Counted from the first letter of the stretch, positions 1 to 9,342 are shown. The stretch is DNA of 64,000 bases from Niallia sp. NCCP-28 (GCF_023168165.1 NZ_BQYJ01000002.1:620001-684000); one strand, 5' to 3'. Notes: generated from the sequence alone by a model not told the origin. Made by a program: numbers and translations.

Positions 1-1032
1 ATCTTAATTGCTCGGTTTACTCGCTTAAAATATATTTTTTTAACAGGACACCATACTCTTTATATGGCATGTATGCTTGCTGTTATATTAGTGGTTTCAG
101 GATTAAAAGGTGTTCCGTTAGTAGTGGTGGGTTCTCTTGCTTTAGGATTAATCATGGCCTTTTTCCCAGCCATTTGTCAGCCATTTATGAGAAAAATCAC
201 TGGTGCGGATCATGTTGGATTTGGCCATTTCTCTTCTCTTGGCTACGTTCTTAGCGGTCTTGTAGGAAAAGTCGTAGGGAAAGGATCACGTTCTACAGAA
301 AAAATCAACTTTCCAAAAGGTTTAGGATTTTTGCGGGACAGCTCTGTTACGATTGCATTAACGATGACGATCTTATATGTTATTATCGCATTATTTGCAG
401 GCCCTTCTTATATTGAACAAAACTTAAGCGGAGGCACTCATTATCTCGTATTCTCCCTTATTCAAGCAATTACATTTGCTGCAGGAGTATTTGTGATTTT
501 ATCTGGTGTACGTCTTGTATTAGCAGAAATTGTGCCTGCATTTAAAGGAATCTCTACAAAACTTGTTCCAAACTCTAAACCAGCTCTTGATTGTCCAGTT
601 GTTTTTCCATATGCTCCAAATGCTGTATTAATAGGATTCTTCTGCAGTTTCCTTGGTGGAATTGTCGGCATGATTTTTTTAGGATTTGCTGGTTCTGTTA
701 TTATCTTGCCTGGTGTTGTTCCCCATTTCTTTACAGGGGCAACAGCAGGAGTATTCGGCAATGCGACTGGCGGTATTCGCGGTGCAACGATTGGCGCATT
801 TGTGAATGGCCTGTTTATCACATTCCTTCCAGTGTTTTTAATGCCAGTGCTCGGAGATTTAGGCTTTGCAAGCACCACCTTCTCTGATACTGATTTTGCT
901 GCATCAGGCATTATCCTTGGAAATTTGGCAAAATCATTTGGATCAAGCGGAGTTACTATCACAGTAATTGGTTTGGTGCTCCTTGCTGTTCTTTATAATA
1001 TTTTCAAAAAAAATAAATCGGCGAAAGCATAG
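1..1032 (+). CDS. ulaA: Ascorbate-type PTS transporter subunit IIC (5' end outside window)
   Basis: The reading frame is open from the first base and continues to a stop at 1030-1032, so the gene starts upstream of the window; 343 residues are visible. The protein is very hydrophobic with about eight or more membrane segments. The segments LTGHHTLYMA near the visible N-terminus, GADHVGFGHFSSLGY, and the glycine-rich loop VPHFFTGATAGVFGNATGG match the UlaA/SgaT family of PTS IIC proteins, which move L-ascorbate or a related sugar acid across the membrane while IIA and IIB phosphorylate it. IIA and IIB are expected upstream, out of view. The split transketolase genes follow 297 bases downstream in the same direction, so the imported and phosphorylated substrate is probably converted to a pentose phosphate. 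The family call is firm; the true substrate is inferred. Confidence 0.9.
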   Translation: MLIARFTRLKYIFLTGHHTLYMACMLAVILVVSGLKGVPLVVVGSLALGLIMAFFPAICQPFMRKITGADHVGFGHFSSLGYVLSGLVGKVVGKGSRSTEKINFPKGLGFLRDSSVTIALTMTILYVIIALFAGPSYIEQNLSGGTHYLVFSLIQAITFAAGVFVILSGVRLVLAEIVPAFKGISTKLVPNSKPALDCPVVFPYAPNAVLIGFFCSFLGGIVGMIFLGFAGSVIILPGVVPHFFTGATAGVFGNATGGIRGATIGAFVNGLFITFLPVFLMPVLGDLGFASTTFSDTDFAASGIILGNLAKSFGSSGVTITVIGLVLLAVLYNIFKKNKSAKA

Positions 1033-1094
1033 AATTAACTTTAAATAGGTGCTGAGTAATGAAGCAAGCATGCTTGGTGCCTTTTTTAATCATG

Positions 1095-1317
1095 CATTAA
1101 CGGGCTATTGACCCCCGCCTTGGGATCATAATGATAAGCGAAAACGAAAAATCTAGTCCTAGTGAGGAATAACTGCCCATAAAATCCTGATACAAAAGAA
1201 CAAAGACATTGCCACGCCCTGTGGCAATAATGTCTGTCAGGTCTATATCCTACAGGCCCTCAACTAACAATTAGTGGAGAATGGGGAAAACTTCCACTGA
1301 TTGAAGTTTCACTTTAT
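1095..1317 (+). repeat. Dispersed intergenic repeat, family 1, copy A (bcr1-like)
   Basis: This copy begins CATTAACGGG and ends TTGAAGTTTCACTTTAT, and contains the block AAAAATCTAG shared with copies at 10513 and 42809. Near its end an arm CAATTAGTGGAG pairs imperfectly with CTTCCACTGATTG. It carries an extra internal hairpin at 1204-1235 (AGACATTGCCAC against GTGGCAATAATGTCT) that copy 42809 also has and copy 10513 lacks. It stops 12 bases before the transketolase start, so it would lie in the 5' untranslated RNA. From memory, the ends and hairpins resemble the bcr1 repeats of the Bacillus cereus group. Confidence 0.75.
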
Positions 1318-1329
1318 AAGGAGGCAGCT

Positions 1330-2181
1330 ATGAGCAGTATCTTAAAAGAAATGGAAACATTGAGAGACCAAATTCGTTTATGGACTTTAAAGGAACTCCA
1401 CTACCTTGGATTCGGTCATTATGGGGGAAGTTTGTCTATTGTGGAAGCTTTAGCAGTTTTATATGGAGGTGTAATGAAAATAGATCCCAAGAATCCAAAA
1501 TGGCAGGATCGGGATTATTTTATTTTATCAAAAGGGCATGGGGGACCTAGCCTTTATGCAACACTTGCGCTAAAAGGTTTTTTTCCTGAGGCAGTTTTAT
1601 ACACATTAAATCAAAATGGAACAAAGCTGCCTTCTCATCCTGACCGCAATTTAACGCCAGGAGTGGATATGACAACGGGTTCTTTAGGGCAAGGAATTTC
1701 CGCAGCAGTTGGGGTGGCATTGTCCCATAAATTGTCTGATAGGAAAAATAATACGTATTGTATAGTTGGGGATGGGGAATTAAATGAGGGTCAGACTTGG
1801 GAGGCTTTTCAATTTGCTTCACATCATTGCCTCCATCATTTATTTGTGCTGGTGGATGATAATAAAAAGCAGCTTGATGGGCCTACAAAGGAAATTATTG
1901 ATCCATTAGATTTTGCGGAGAAATTTAAAGCATTTGGTTTTTATACATTAAGAGTGGATGGAAGTGCTATTTCGGAAATTTATGAGGCAATAGAAAAAGG
2001 AAGAGCACAATCAGAAAAACCGGTTGCCATTATTTTAGATACTGTTAAAGGACAGGGAGTACCATATCTGGAAAAGAAAGCAGACAATCACCATATTCGT
2101 CCGACGAAAGAGGATGAACAAGCCATTTTAGAAGCCATTTATAAATTGGAGAAAATATGCGGAAAGGCTGTGATTAAATGA
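1330..2181 (+). CDS. Transketolase, N-terminal (thiamine diphosphate-binding) subunit
   Basis: This 283-residue protein is the N-terminal half of transketolase, which transfers two-carbon ketol units between sugar phosphates. The thiamine diphosphate and Mg binding motif is visible as GDGELNEGQ starting at residue 147 with the closing Asn at 178 (DDNKKQLDG). The early GHYGGSLS and SKGHGGPSLY segments hold His residues that usually contact substrate and cofactor. The ATG at 1330 follows AAGGAGGCAGCT, a strong ribosome site. It overlaps the C-terminal subunit gene by four bases (ATGA), so the two are translationally coupled and probably form a heterodimer. Its place behind ulaA suggests a dedicated transketolase for that sugar pathway and not the housekeeping single-chain enzyme. 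Confidence 0.93.
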   Translation: MSSILKEMETLRDQIRLWTLKELHYLGFGHYGGSLSIVEALAVLYGGVMKIDPKNPKWQDRDYFILSKGHGGPSLYATLALKGFFPEAVLYTLNQNGTKLPSHPDRNLTPGVDMTTGSLGQGISAAVGVALSHKLSDRKNNTYCIVGDGELNEGQTWEAFQFASHHCLHHLFVLVDDNKKQLDGPTKEIIDPLDFAEKFKAFGFYTLRVDGSAISEIYEAIEKGRAQSEKPVAIILDTVKGQGVPYLEKKADNHHIRPTKEDEQAILEAIYKLEKICGKAVIK

Positions 2182-3134
2182 ATCCGATTACTTCTCCGGT
2201 ATATGAATTAGACAAGGTAGAAATGCGGCAAATGTATGCAAATACAATGCTGGAGTTGGCGCAGAAAAATAAGGATATTATCTGTCTAGAGGCAGATTTA
2301 ATGAGTGCCATTGCAACAAGCCATTTAATGACGAAAATTTCTAAGCAAATAATTAACTGTGGCATAATGGAAGCAAATATGATGGGAATGGCCGCAGGGT
2401 TAGCGCTGACTGGCAAGATTCCTTATGTTCATACATTTGCCCAATTTGCGACCCGCCGTGCATTTGACCAGCTGTTCGTTTCTGGGGCATATGCGCGATT
2501 AAATATAAAGATATTAGGATCCGACTCAGGCATAACAGCCGAACATAACGGCGGGACTCATATGGCTTTTGAAGATTTAGGATTAGTGCGCCTTATTCCC
2601 AATGCATATATTTATGAAGCAAGTGATGCCAATCAACTTGGATTTTTGCTTAGAAAAGCAGCAAAAGAGTATGGCATTCATTATATTCGTACCATTCGAA
2701 AAAAGGCAGTCAAATTATATGATGAAAAGGAAACATTTGAAACAGGCAAAGGGAAAGTGCTTCGCGAAGGAAAAGATGTAGCATTAGTTGCAAGTGGCAT
2801 TATGGTTGCAGAATCTTTACAAGCAGCAGAGATTCTCCGTAAACAGGGCATTGAAGCAACGGTTATTGATATGTTTACAATCAAGCCAATTGATAGGGAA
2901 CTACTTGTAAAATATGCCGAAAAAACAAAAAGAATAGTAACGGCAGAAAATCATAATGTAATAGGTGGATTAGGAAGTGCAGTCGCAGAGGTTCTTAGTG
3001 AACACTGTCCGACTAAAATGAGAAGAATAGGAGTAAAAGAGCAATTTGGGCAAGTCGGCAAAGTAAATTATTTGAAAGAGTATTATAAGCTGACAGCAAA
3101 AGATATTGCGAAAGCCGTGCTGGAATTGATGTGA
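2178..3134 (+). CDS. Transketolase, C-terminal (pyrimidine-binding) subunit
   Basis: This 318-residue protein is the second half of a split transketolase. It has the pyrimidine-binding domain first (INCGIMEANMMGMAAGLAL contains the Glu that activates the thiamine ring; then YVHTFAQFATRRAFDQ and ITAEHNGGTHMAFEDLG) followed by a transketolase C-terminal domain (ALVASGIMV through VTAENHNVIGGLGSAV). The ATG overlaps the stop of the N-terminal subunit as ATGA, which fits an equimolar complex. No other gene follows on this strand before the convergent MFS gene, so the transcript probably ends in the 3135-3289 region. Function is well supported; the particular donor and acceptor sugars are not visible from sequence. 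Confidence 0.93.
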   Translation: MNPITSPVYELDKVEMRQMYANTMLELAQKNKDIICLEADLMSAIATSHLMTKISKQIINCGIMEANMMGMAAGLALTGKIPYVHTFAQFATRRAFDQLFVSGAYARLNIKILGSDSGITAEHNGGTHMAFEDLGLVRLIPNAYIYEASDANQLGFLLRKAAKEYGIHYIRTIRKKAVKLYDEKETFETGKGKVLREGKDVALVASGIMVAESLQAAEILRKQGIEATVIDMFTIKPIDRELLVKYAEKTKRIVTAENHNVIGGLGSAVAEVLSEHCPTKMRRIGVKEQFGQVGKVNYLKEYYKLTAKDIAKAVLELM

Positions 3135-3289
3135 CACATGGTTGTGAGTATCTCTATGAATGAGTGCTCTTTTTTTGTATTAGGAAAAAGGAGAGGGACG
3201 GCGAATAAAAAGGGGGATAGCGGGCAACCCGCGAGAAGAGAACTAGCAAAAAAAGCAGATAATCCCAGTAATCACTGCCAATCAAACAA

Positions 3290-3339
3290 AATAGAATGCG
3301 AGAAATCCCACTGTTTAAGTAAATTTCTCGCATTCTATT
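3290..3339 (-). terminator. Hairpin terminator downstream of the MFS gene
   Basis: A perfect 17-base inverted repeat (AATAGAATGCGAGAAAT at 3290 and its complement ending at 3339) has a 16-base loop. On the minus strand it is followed by TTGTTTGATT, a T-rich tail, so it fits termination of the gene at 3361-4659. Confidence 0.75.
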
Positions 3340-3360
3340 CATATACAAACCATAATTTGC

Positions 3361-4659
3361 TTATGCAAGTTCTTTCCCTTTGGTCTCAGGGGCCCATATA
3401 ATAGACACTGCTGTTCCTATTAATAAAACAGCGGCAAGTATCAGCATAGTAGGGGATAAGCCTAATTTAGTAATTAATGTAGGCAGCAGGAAAGTGCCAA
3501 GTGCTGATCCAATTCGGCTGCATGCGGTAGCAACTCCTACACCAGATGCACGCAATTCTGTTGGAAAACTTTCCGCAGGATAAATTCCGACTAAATTATT
3601 AATTGCAGAGATAAATAGAGTAAAGACAACAAAGGCTCCAATTAATAAAAAGCTCATGTTTTGCGGAATAATGCCAAGTAAGGCAAGGGATACAAAACAA
3701 ATAATAAAGGAACTGATTAAGAAGCCTCTTCTTGAAAGTTTAACTGTTAAATACATGCCAACAAATGCACCCACTAATAGAAAAATATTTAACAAGATGT
3801 CCGCAGAATGACCTTCCTTCATATTAAAATAATTCAGGATAGTCGGCAGAAATGTAAATACAGAAAAGTATGGCAATACAATGCATGCATAGAATATTCC
3901 ATTAAACAAGGTCAACTTAAGATATTTTTTGCTGAATAAGTGACCAAGACTTAATTGTTTTGTTTCCTTTTCTGCTGTTAATACTACTTGTTCGCCAAGA
4001 TGTTCATTTACAATTGCTTGGGCTTTTTCGACTTGCCCTTTGCTGACAAGATATTTTGGAGATTCTGGTGTTCCAATTCGCAAAATAAGAACTAGCAATG
4101 CGGGAATCCCAGAAGATGCAAGCATCCAGCGCCATGAAACATCTGCATCTAATAACATCATGCCAATAATACTAGATGCAACATAACCGATGGTAAAGAA
4201 AACATTAAAGGTTCCGAGCAATGTTCCTCTGTGTCGTTTTGGCGAAAACTCTGCTAACATGGCTTGCCCTACTGTATAATCTCCGCCTAATCCAAAGCCA
4301 ATGGCAAAGCGGAAAAAGAAGAGTGTCCAAACATTTGGAGCAAGGAATTGCAAAAAGGAAGCTAAAGTGATCAAAATAAAACTAAATAAAAAGATTTTCT
4401 GGCGACCTATATAGTCAGAGGCCCAGCCCAACAAAAAACTTCCAAAAAACAAACCAATTAATACTGAACTGCCAAGCAAACCTAAATCAAAAGCACTTAA
4501 ATTCCATTGTGCTGCTAAAGATAATAATGCAAAGCTGATAATTCCAATTACATAACCATCTGTAAAATGAGCACCAAATGTTAATGCTGCAATTTTTACA
4601 TGGAACTTGGTAATGGGTGATTCATCCATTGTTATTTCTTGTTTGTTTGCTAAATTCAT
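3361..4659 (-). CDS. MFS transporter, sugar-porter/NiaP-like
   Basis: A 12-segment major facilitator protein of about 432 residues. The signature GWASDYIGRQK between segments 2 and 3, the conserved RFAIGFGLGGDYTVGQAMLAE segment, and PESPKYL before the central loop place it among the sugar porter and NiaP-like (metabolite:H+ symporter) groups. The open frame extends to a GTG at 4668, but the ATG at 4659 is better placed behind AAAGGTGG and is preferred. It stands alone: terminator on its 3' side and over 1 kb without genes upstream. The substrate cannot be read from sequence; sugars, aromatic acids and nicotinate are all possible for this group. Confidence 0.82.
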   Translation of the reverse strand: MNLANKQEITMDESPITKFHVKIAALTFGAHFTDGYVIGIISFALLSLAAQWNLSAFDLGLLGSSVLIGLFFGSFLLGWASDYIGRQKIFLFSFILITLASFLQFLAPNVWTLFFFRFAIGFGLGGDYTVGQAMLAEFSPKRHRGTLLGTFNVFFTIGYVASSIIGMMLLDADVSWRWMLASSGIPALLVLILRIGTPESPKYLVSKGQVEKAQAIVNEHLGEQVVLTAEKETKQLSLGHLFSKKYLKLTLFNGIFYACIVLPYFSVFTFLPTILNYFNMKEGHSADILLNIFLLVGAFVGMYLTVKLSRRGFLISSFIICFVSLALLGIIPQNMSFLLIGAFVVFTLFISAINNLVGIYPAESFPTELRASGVGVATACSRIGSALGTFLLPTLITKLGLSPTMLILAAVLLIGTAVSIIWAPETKGKELA

Positions 4660-5739
4660 CAAATCCACCTTTATTTAATAGATTCAACAAGAAAAATCAT
4701 CCAAAATAATGATCCAATTACCTCGTTAAAAATAAGCAAAAGTGAGTTTTAAACAGTGGGGGAACTGGGGGAACAACCACTTTTTGAACAAAAATTAAGA
4801 TATTGCAAGAAATTTGCCAGCATAAAGGGGCAATCGGGTTAGTTCACGCAAGCCAGAAAAATAGTTTTTGGTTTGGGTGAACCAACCAATTTGTTTAATA
4901 GAAACCAATTAATTAAACAATATTTCTAAAAAATAGAATACCTATTGTGAATCATTATGATGTTGATCATTCTTGTTGGACAAGGAGCATATTCCCTTGT
5001 AACGAACATTTAAACATTAAATGATTTTTTATGCAAAAAAAATTCAGAGGAGAAATGGCTGTATCCTATGCTGTGACTAGGCTAAAAAAATTTAAAAAAA
5101 TTTTTTCAGACTAGCTTGTTTTAAGATCAATTCTTTATTTTTTTGCAAGTTATGGAGGGAAAATAAACATTGATTTTTGATGGATTTTCAAAAAAAGGTA
5201 CTGGAAAAAATGTATAAAGGGTGCATAAAAAATAGGCTGCTGAAAAGACCATGCATAAATTATTTAGGATGTTAGGAAATGGATTTGAAAATAAAGAAGA
5301 ATACAATCAATGAATAATACACTTGCGTATATCAATTGTTATATCAATATTTTTTAATATAATAAAAGAGGATTCGAAAAAAGGGAATAATTAAAAAAAG
5401 TATAAAGCAGAGCAGGAAGAAATAAAAGCAGAATTGGCTCCATTAATCTTTAATCATGCAGGATGATAAGTAGGTGGTTTCAAAGGGGATAGTGGAGAAA
5501 TCCCGTATTTTTTTGTTTATATGAATATGCAAACAGTTTAACTGCTTTAAGTTCCTATTATTATATTATTTTTGATATTTTAATATAATAAATAAAATTT
5601 CAATTAGTGGAGTTTCCATCCTCTGCTGATTGCTTCCTGAGAACAAATAGAATATAGGCTGCTCCTATAAGTCTTTATCTTGTTAATGGGGATAAAACAG
5701 CCCTCTAGAACATATTCTAAAGGGCTGTTAGAAGAACAT
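4660..5739. other. Long gene-free, AT-rich interval
   Basis: No frame with coding character is seen across these 1,080 bases. It holds the MFS ribosome site, an inverted repeat TTGTTTAAT (4891-4899) / ATTAAACAA (4912-4920) that could be an operator for the MFS gene, several poly-A/T runs, and a short stretch near 5603-5640 whose arms (CAATTAGTGGAG against CCTCTGCTGATTG) resemble the 3' hairpin of repeat family 1, possibly a decayed copy. The prs terminator lies at its right end. Confidence 0.5.
5691..5728 (-). terminator. Terminator of the prs-like gene
   Basis: Read on the minus strand, ACAGCCCTTTAGAAT pairs with ATTCTAGAGGGCTGT and is followed by TTTATC. It lies 12 bases past the stop codon of the PRPP synthase-like gene. 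Confidence 0.8.
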
Positions 5740-6696
5740 TTATTTGAATAGCACACTAACTGATTTTTGTTCGTACACGCGACTGATGGCATTACCCATC
5801 AATTGGGCAATAGAAAGCTGAGTGATTTTATCAATTCTTTTTTCTTCTGTAAGCGGGATGCTGTTTGTTACAACTAATTCTTTTAACGCAGAATCTTGGA
5901 TTACTTCGATAGCACGTTCTGATAATACGGGATGTGTACAGCATGCATATACTTCTTTTGCACCGTTTTCTACTAGTGCTTTAGTAGCTGTTGCAATTCG
6001 GTATGCTGTATCAATAATATCATCAACTAAGATTGCTGTTTTGCCTTCAACATTTCCAACGATATTTACTTCTCTAGAGCCGATATCACGTGGTCCACGT
6101 TTATCAATGATGGCAATAGGCGCTTTTAAGCGGTCTGCCAGTTCTCTAGCACGTGTTACACTTGCATGGTCTGGCGCTACTACAACTACGTCATTTTCGT
6201 ATTCTTTTGCACAGAAATATTCACTGAGAATTGGCATTGCAACCAATTGATCAACTGGAATATTAAAGAAACCTTGTGTTTGCGGTGCATGAAGATCTAA
6301 TGTAATAACACGGTCTGCACCAGATTTTTGAATTAAATTAGCTACTAGTTTTGCAGTAATTGGCTCCCTTGGTTGAGCTTTTCGGTCTTGACGGGCATAT
6401 CCATAATATGGAATAACTACGTTGATTGCTTTTACAGAAGCGCGTTTTAGGGCATCAATCATAATTAGAAGTTCCATAATGCTTTGATTTACTGGTTCAC
6501 ATGTAGATTGGATGATAAATACTTCACAACCGCGAACACTTTCTTCAATATTAATTTGAATTTCTCCATCACTAAATTGCTTTACGGTACATTTTCCAAG
6601 CTCTGTTCCAAGCACTTCCACAATTTCTTGAGCTAGTTCTGGATTAGAGTTTAATGAAAAAACTTTAAGTTTGGTTCCATTATATGTATTTGGCAC
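5740..6696 (-). CDS. Ribose-phosphate pyrophosphokinase paralogue with altered active site
   Basis: A 318-residue, full-length class I PRPP synthase homologue (B. subtilis Prs is 317). Intact motifs are FSDGE (41-45, ATP site), [11 protein letters not shown] (102-112) and LDLHAP with His136 (metal). Several key positions differ from the family as I know it. The catalytic flexible loop DKRRPR reads DKRGPR (198-203), so the residue aligned with B. subtilis Arg199 is Gly201. The ribose-5-phosphate loop DDIIDTAGT reads DDIIDTAYR (225-233). PDHGG reads PDHAS (175-179), and IDHL reads VDQL. The GTG start follows TAGGAGGA. It is monocistronic; the housekeeping prs normally lies beside glmU/gcaD, which is not here. 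It may be an inactive or regulatory paralogue, or an enzyme with changed kinetics. Fold certain, activity doubtful. Confidence 0.85.
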   Translation of the reverse strand: MPNTYNGTKLKVFSLNSNPELAQEIVEVLGTELGKCTVKQFSDGEIQINIEESVRGCEVFIIQSTCEPVNQSIMELLIMIDALKRASVKAINVVIPYYGYARQDRKAQPREPITAKLVANLIQKSGADRVITLDLHAPQTQGFFNIPVDQLVAMPILSEYFCAKEYENDVVVVAPDHASVTRARELADRLKAPIAIIDKRGPRDIGSREVNIVGNVEGKTAILVDDIIDTAYRIATATKALVENGAKEVYACCTHPVLSERAIEVIQDSALKELVVTNSIPLTEEKRIDKITQLSIAQLMGNAISRVYEQKSVSVLFK

Positions 6697-7092
6697 GAAT
6701 GCTTCCTCCTAAAGATAAACATATTTCAACAGAATTTTTGTTCATTTATCCTGCTATTTCCCAAAGAAAACTATATCTATTTTGTATTTTAGGGTAGTCT
6801 ATGTGCCAATGCAACCTATTCCATCATATTTTTTACAAATAACCAGAAGGATGAGGGGGAATTTGGAAATTTTCTGCTAAAGAAAATATTTTATTTTGTT
6901 GTTTTTTGTATATAAAAGTATTTTTTTGTATATTAATTAATATTTTTTTTTAAAATTTTGTAGCCTGTTTTGATTGTTATAAAAATATGCTAAACTATCT
7001 GTCATAGTCTCTATTACAAATGTGCGCTGCATATGGAATTTTTGCTGGCGTATAAGTATGGTAACAAGAAGGAAAGAGAGTGGGGAAATATT
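6697..7092. other. Divergent promoter region between prs-like gene and permease
   Basis: AT-rich, no ORF with coding character. Two direct copies of TTTTTTGTATAT start near 6902 and 6922, followed by a palindromic AATATTAATTAATATT-like stretch. A weak promoter candidate for the permease is TTGATT near 6970 with an extended -10 TGCTAAACT about 15 bases later. An open frame continues upstream of the chosen permease start to 7033 but has no good ribosome site. Confidence 0.35.
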
Positions 7093-8454
7093 ATGCCAGA
7101 AGAAAAATTAGCAAGAGGACTCAAAAACAGACATGTCCAATTAATTGCAATTGGCGGCGCTATTGGGACAGGTTTGTTTCTTGGTGCAGGAAAATCTATT
7201 CATCTAGCAGGACCATCGATTTTATTTGCTTATATTATTACAGGAATCATATGCTTTTTAATTATGCGCGCACTTGGAGAATTGCTTTTAAGCAACTTAA
7301 AATATCATTCCTTTGTTGATTTTGTCCAAGATTATCTAGGGAATGGAGCTGCTTTTGTAACGGGCTGGACGTACTGGTTTTGCTGGATTTCTATTGCAAT
7401 GGCAGACTTAACAGCTGTCGGATTATACACACAATTTTGGTTTCCGCATGTACCGCAATGGATGCCAGGTTTAATAGCATTAGTCATTTTACTTATAATG
7501 AATCTTGCTACTGTAAAGTTATTTGGGGAAATGGAATTTTGGTTTGCTTTAGTAAAAGTCATCGCGATATTAGCTTTAATTTTTATTGGAATATTTATGA
7601 TTATCAAAGGTTTTGCGACTGATGCAGGCCCATCAAGTTTTGCTAATTTATGGAGTCATGATGGTATGTTCCCACATGGAATGCACGGATTTATCCTTTC
7701 CTTCCAAATGGTTGTTTTTGCTTTTGTAGGGATTGAACTTGTTGGATTAACAGCAGGGGAAACAGAAAATCCAGAGAAGGTAATTCCAAAAGCGATTAAT
7801 AATATTCCTATTAGGGTATTGCTTTTTTATGTTGGAGCACTGGTTGTAATTATGAGCATTTATCCATGGAATGCTATTAACCCAGGTGAAAGTCCTTTCG
7901 TTCAAGTGTTTTTGGCAGTTGGAATTGCAGCAGCGGCAGGGATTGTGAATTTTGTTGTACTGACCTCTGCAGCATCAGCTTGCAACAGTGCAATTTTTAG
8001 TACAAGCAGAATGATTTATTCATTGGCAAAAGATAATAATGCACCTGCACCTTTAGCGAAATTGACCAAAAGCCAGGTACCATCCAATGCATTATTCTTT
8101 TCTATTGTGGTCATTTTGGCTGCAGTTATTTTAAACTATATTATGCCAGAAGGTGTATTCACCCTAATCACTAGCATTTCTACTGTATGTTTTATCTTTA
8201 TTTGGGGAATTACTGTTATTTGTCATTTGAAATATCGCAAAACAAGACCTGAATTAGCAAGTAAAAGTAAATTCAAGTTGCCATTATATCCATTTGCCAA
8301 TTATTTGATTTTAGCTTTTCTTGCCTTTGTGCTTGTTGTGCTGGCACTTGCAGAAGATACACGTGTTGCTTTATTTGTTACGCCAGTATGGTTTCTTTTG
8401 CTTATTGTGATCTATAAAGCAAAAAGAAAAAATATGACAGCAGACAATTTTTGA
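7093..8454 (+). CDS. Amino-acid permease, APC family (CycA/AapA-like)
   Basis: A 453-residue membrane protein with 12 predicted segments of the amino acid-polyamine-organocation superfamily. The N-terminal LARGLKNRHVQLIAIGGAIGTGLFLG is the amino-acid permease signature; GKSIHLAGPSI and TAGETENPEKVIPKAI are also typical. YWFCWISIAMADLTAVGLY and FWFPHVPQWMPG resemble the D-serine/D-alanine/glycine carriers (CycA, AapA) more than the proline or GABA carriers, so small neutral or D-amino acids are the likely substrates. The ATG at 7093 is chosen over a possible upstream start at 7033 because the conserved family N-terminus begins there. It is a single-gene unit closed by the terminator at 8476. 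Confidence 0.88.
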   Translation: MPEEKLARGLKNRHVQLIAIGGAIGTGLFLGAGKSIHLAGPSILFAYIITGIICFLIMRALGELLLSNLKYHSFVDFVQDYLGNGAAFVTGWTYWFCWISIAMADLTAVGLYTQFWFPHVPQWMPGLIALVILLIMNLATVKLFGEMEFWFALVKVIAILALIFIGIFMIIKGFATDAGPSSFANLWSHDGMFPHGMHGFILSFQMVVFAFVGIELVGLTAGETENPEKVIPKAINNIPIRVLLFYVGALVVIMSIYPWNAINPGESPFVQVFLAVGIAAAAGIVNFVVLTSAASACNSAIFSTSRMIYSLAKDNNAPAPLAKLTKSQVPSNALFFSIVVILAAVILNYIMPEGVFTLITSISTVCFIFIWGITVICHLKYRKTRPELASKSKFKLPLYPFANYLILAFLAFVLVVLALAEDTRVALFVTPVWFLLLIVIYKAKRKNMTADNF

Positions 8455-8475
8455 TTTTTCTAAATAGTGGTAGAA

Positions 8476-8508
8476 AACCTGCAGCCAATTTTGGCTGCAG
8501 GTTTTTTT
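8476..8508 (+). terminator. Terminator of the amino-acid permease gene
   Basis: AACCTGCAGCC and GGCTGCAGGTT form a perfect 11-base stem with a 6-base loop, followed directly by a run of T. Confidence 0.92.
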
Positions 8509-8659
8509 ATGAAAAAAGAGCAATGATTGTTTTACCTAATTGTAGGCAATCCTTGAATAGGTTATATATAATGAAATTAATATGTAGAAGCAAAGTTTCT
8601 AGGTTATACAACAAAAAATTTGATTCAAACTATTAAGTTAGAAAAGGAAATGAATAAAT

Positions 8660-9298
8660 ATGACTAGACCAAAAGATATGAATGATCAATCATTGCCTTT
8701 AAAAGATAAAATAAAAGAAATAATAAGAGATGAAATTATTATCAATAAGTTAAAACCTGGTGATCGAATTGTAGAAATAGAGGTTGCCAAAAGACTTGGC
8801 ATCAGCCAAGTTCCTGTTCGAGAGGCGCTTAGAGGATTGGAAGAGGAAGGGCTTATTCGAACAGTCAAGTATAAGGGTGCCTTTGTAACAGAGATTAATA
8901 AGCTAGAGATGTATCATATTTTTTCATTGCGTGCATCTATTGAAACAAATGTCATTGAAATAATCACACCAAACCTCACAAATAAAAAAATTGGCGAGCT
9001 TTATGATATTGTAGAGAAGATGAGAAGGGAAGAGGCGGACTATTTGCTTCAGTCTAGATTGGATATGCAGTTTCACCGAACGATAATCGCTTGGTCGGAA
9101 ATCGAAACGTATAATAGAATATGGTCCATGTTAAACAGCCACATCCAGCGCTATATTACTGTACTTAATCCTACCATACAAATAAGGCCAGAAGAAGTTT
9201 ACGCCTACCATTTAGAACTAGTAGAAGTGTTAAAACAAAAGGATGTTCAAAAATCAAAGGAAGCATTTTGGGAACATATTATGAAAATGGTTCTGTAA
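8660..9298 (+). CDS. GntR-family transcriptional regulator, FCD subfamily
   Basis: A 212-residue regulator. Residues about 12-75 form a winged helix-turn-helix of GntR type (IVEIEVAKRLGISQVPVREALRGLEEEGLI, then the wing TVKYKGAFVTEI). The rest is an all-helical FCD ligand domain, in which the residues FHRTI and HLELVEVL supply the metal or ligand histidines usual in this fold. FCD regulators mostly respond to sugar acids or other organic acids. The neighbours are a KduD-like dehydrogenase and a GntP permease, so it probably controls this cluster. Two long AT palindromes lie between it and the dehydrogenase gene. The ATG has AAAGGAAATG upstream. Confidence 0.9.
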   Translation: MTRPKDMNDQSLPLKDKIKEIIRDEIIINKLKPGDRIVEIEVAKRLGISQVPVREALRGLEEEGLIRTVKYKGAFVTEINKLEMYHIFSLRASIETNVIEIITPNLTNKKIGELYDIVEKMRREEADYLLQSRLDMQFHRTIIAWSEIETYNRIWSMLNSHIQRYITVLNPTIQIRPEEVYAYHLELVEVLKQKDVQKSKEAFWEHIMKMVL

Positions 9299-9342
9299 GT
9301 ACTTTTTTATAAATAGTAATAGAGAAGACGATAAATGAAGGT

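Noticed and set aside
462-962. Long minus-strand open frame inside ulaA
   Set aside because: It is antisense to a clear membrane protein gene, has Pro/Lys/Ile-rich low-quality translation and no ribosome site.
1201-1240. AAAGACATTGCCA-type hairpins considered as ordinary terminators
   Set aside because: They lack a T tail right after the stem and recur inside related repeats, so they are treated as part of the repeat.
3138-3401. 87-codon plus-strand frame after the transketolase genes
   Set aside because: It includes the inverted repeat of the terminator and has no family resemblance or ribosome site.
4740-5600. Search for a degraded gene or small RNA in the 1-kb gap
   Set aside because: No frame with coding character and no clear promoter-terminator pair for the plus strand; only the features listed were seen.
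5604-5792. 62-codon minus-strand frame at the end of the prs-like gene
   Set aside because: It runs through the terminator hairpin and lacks a ribosome site.
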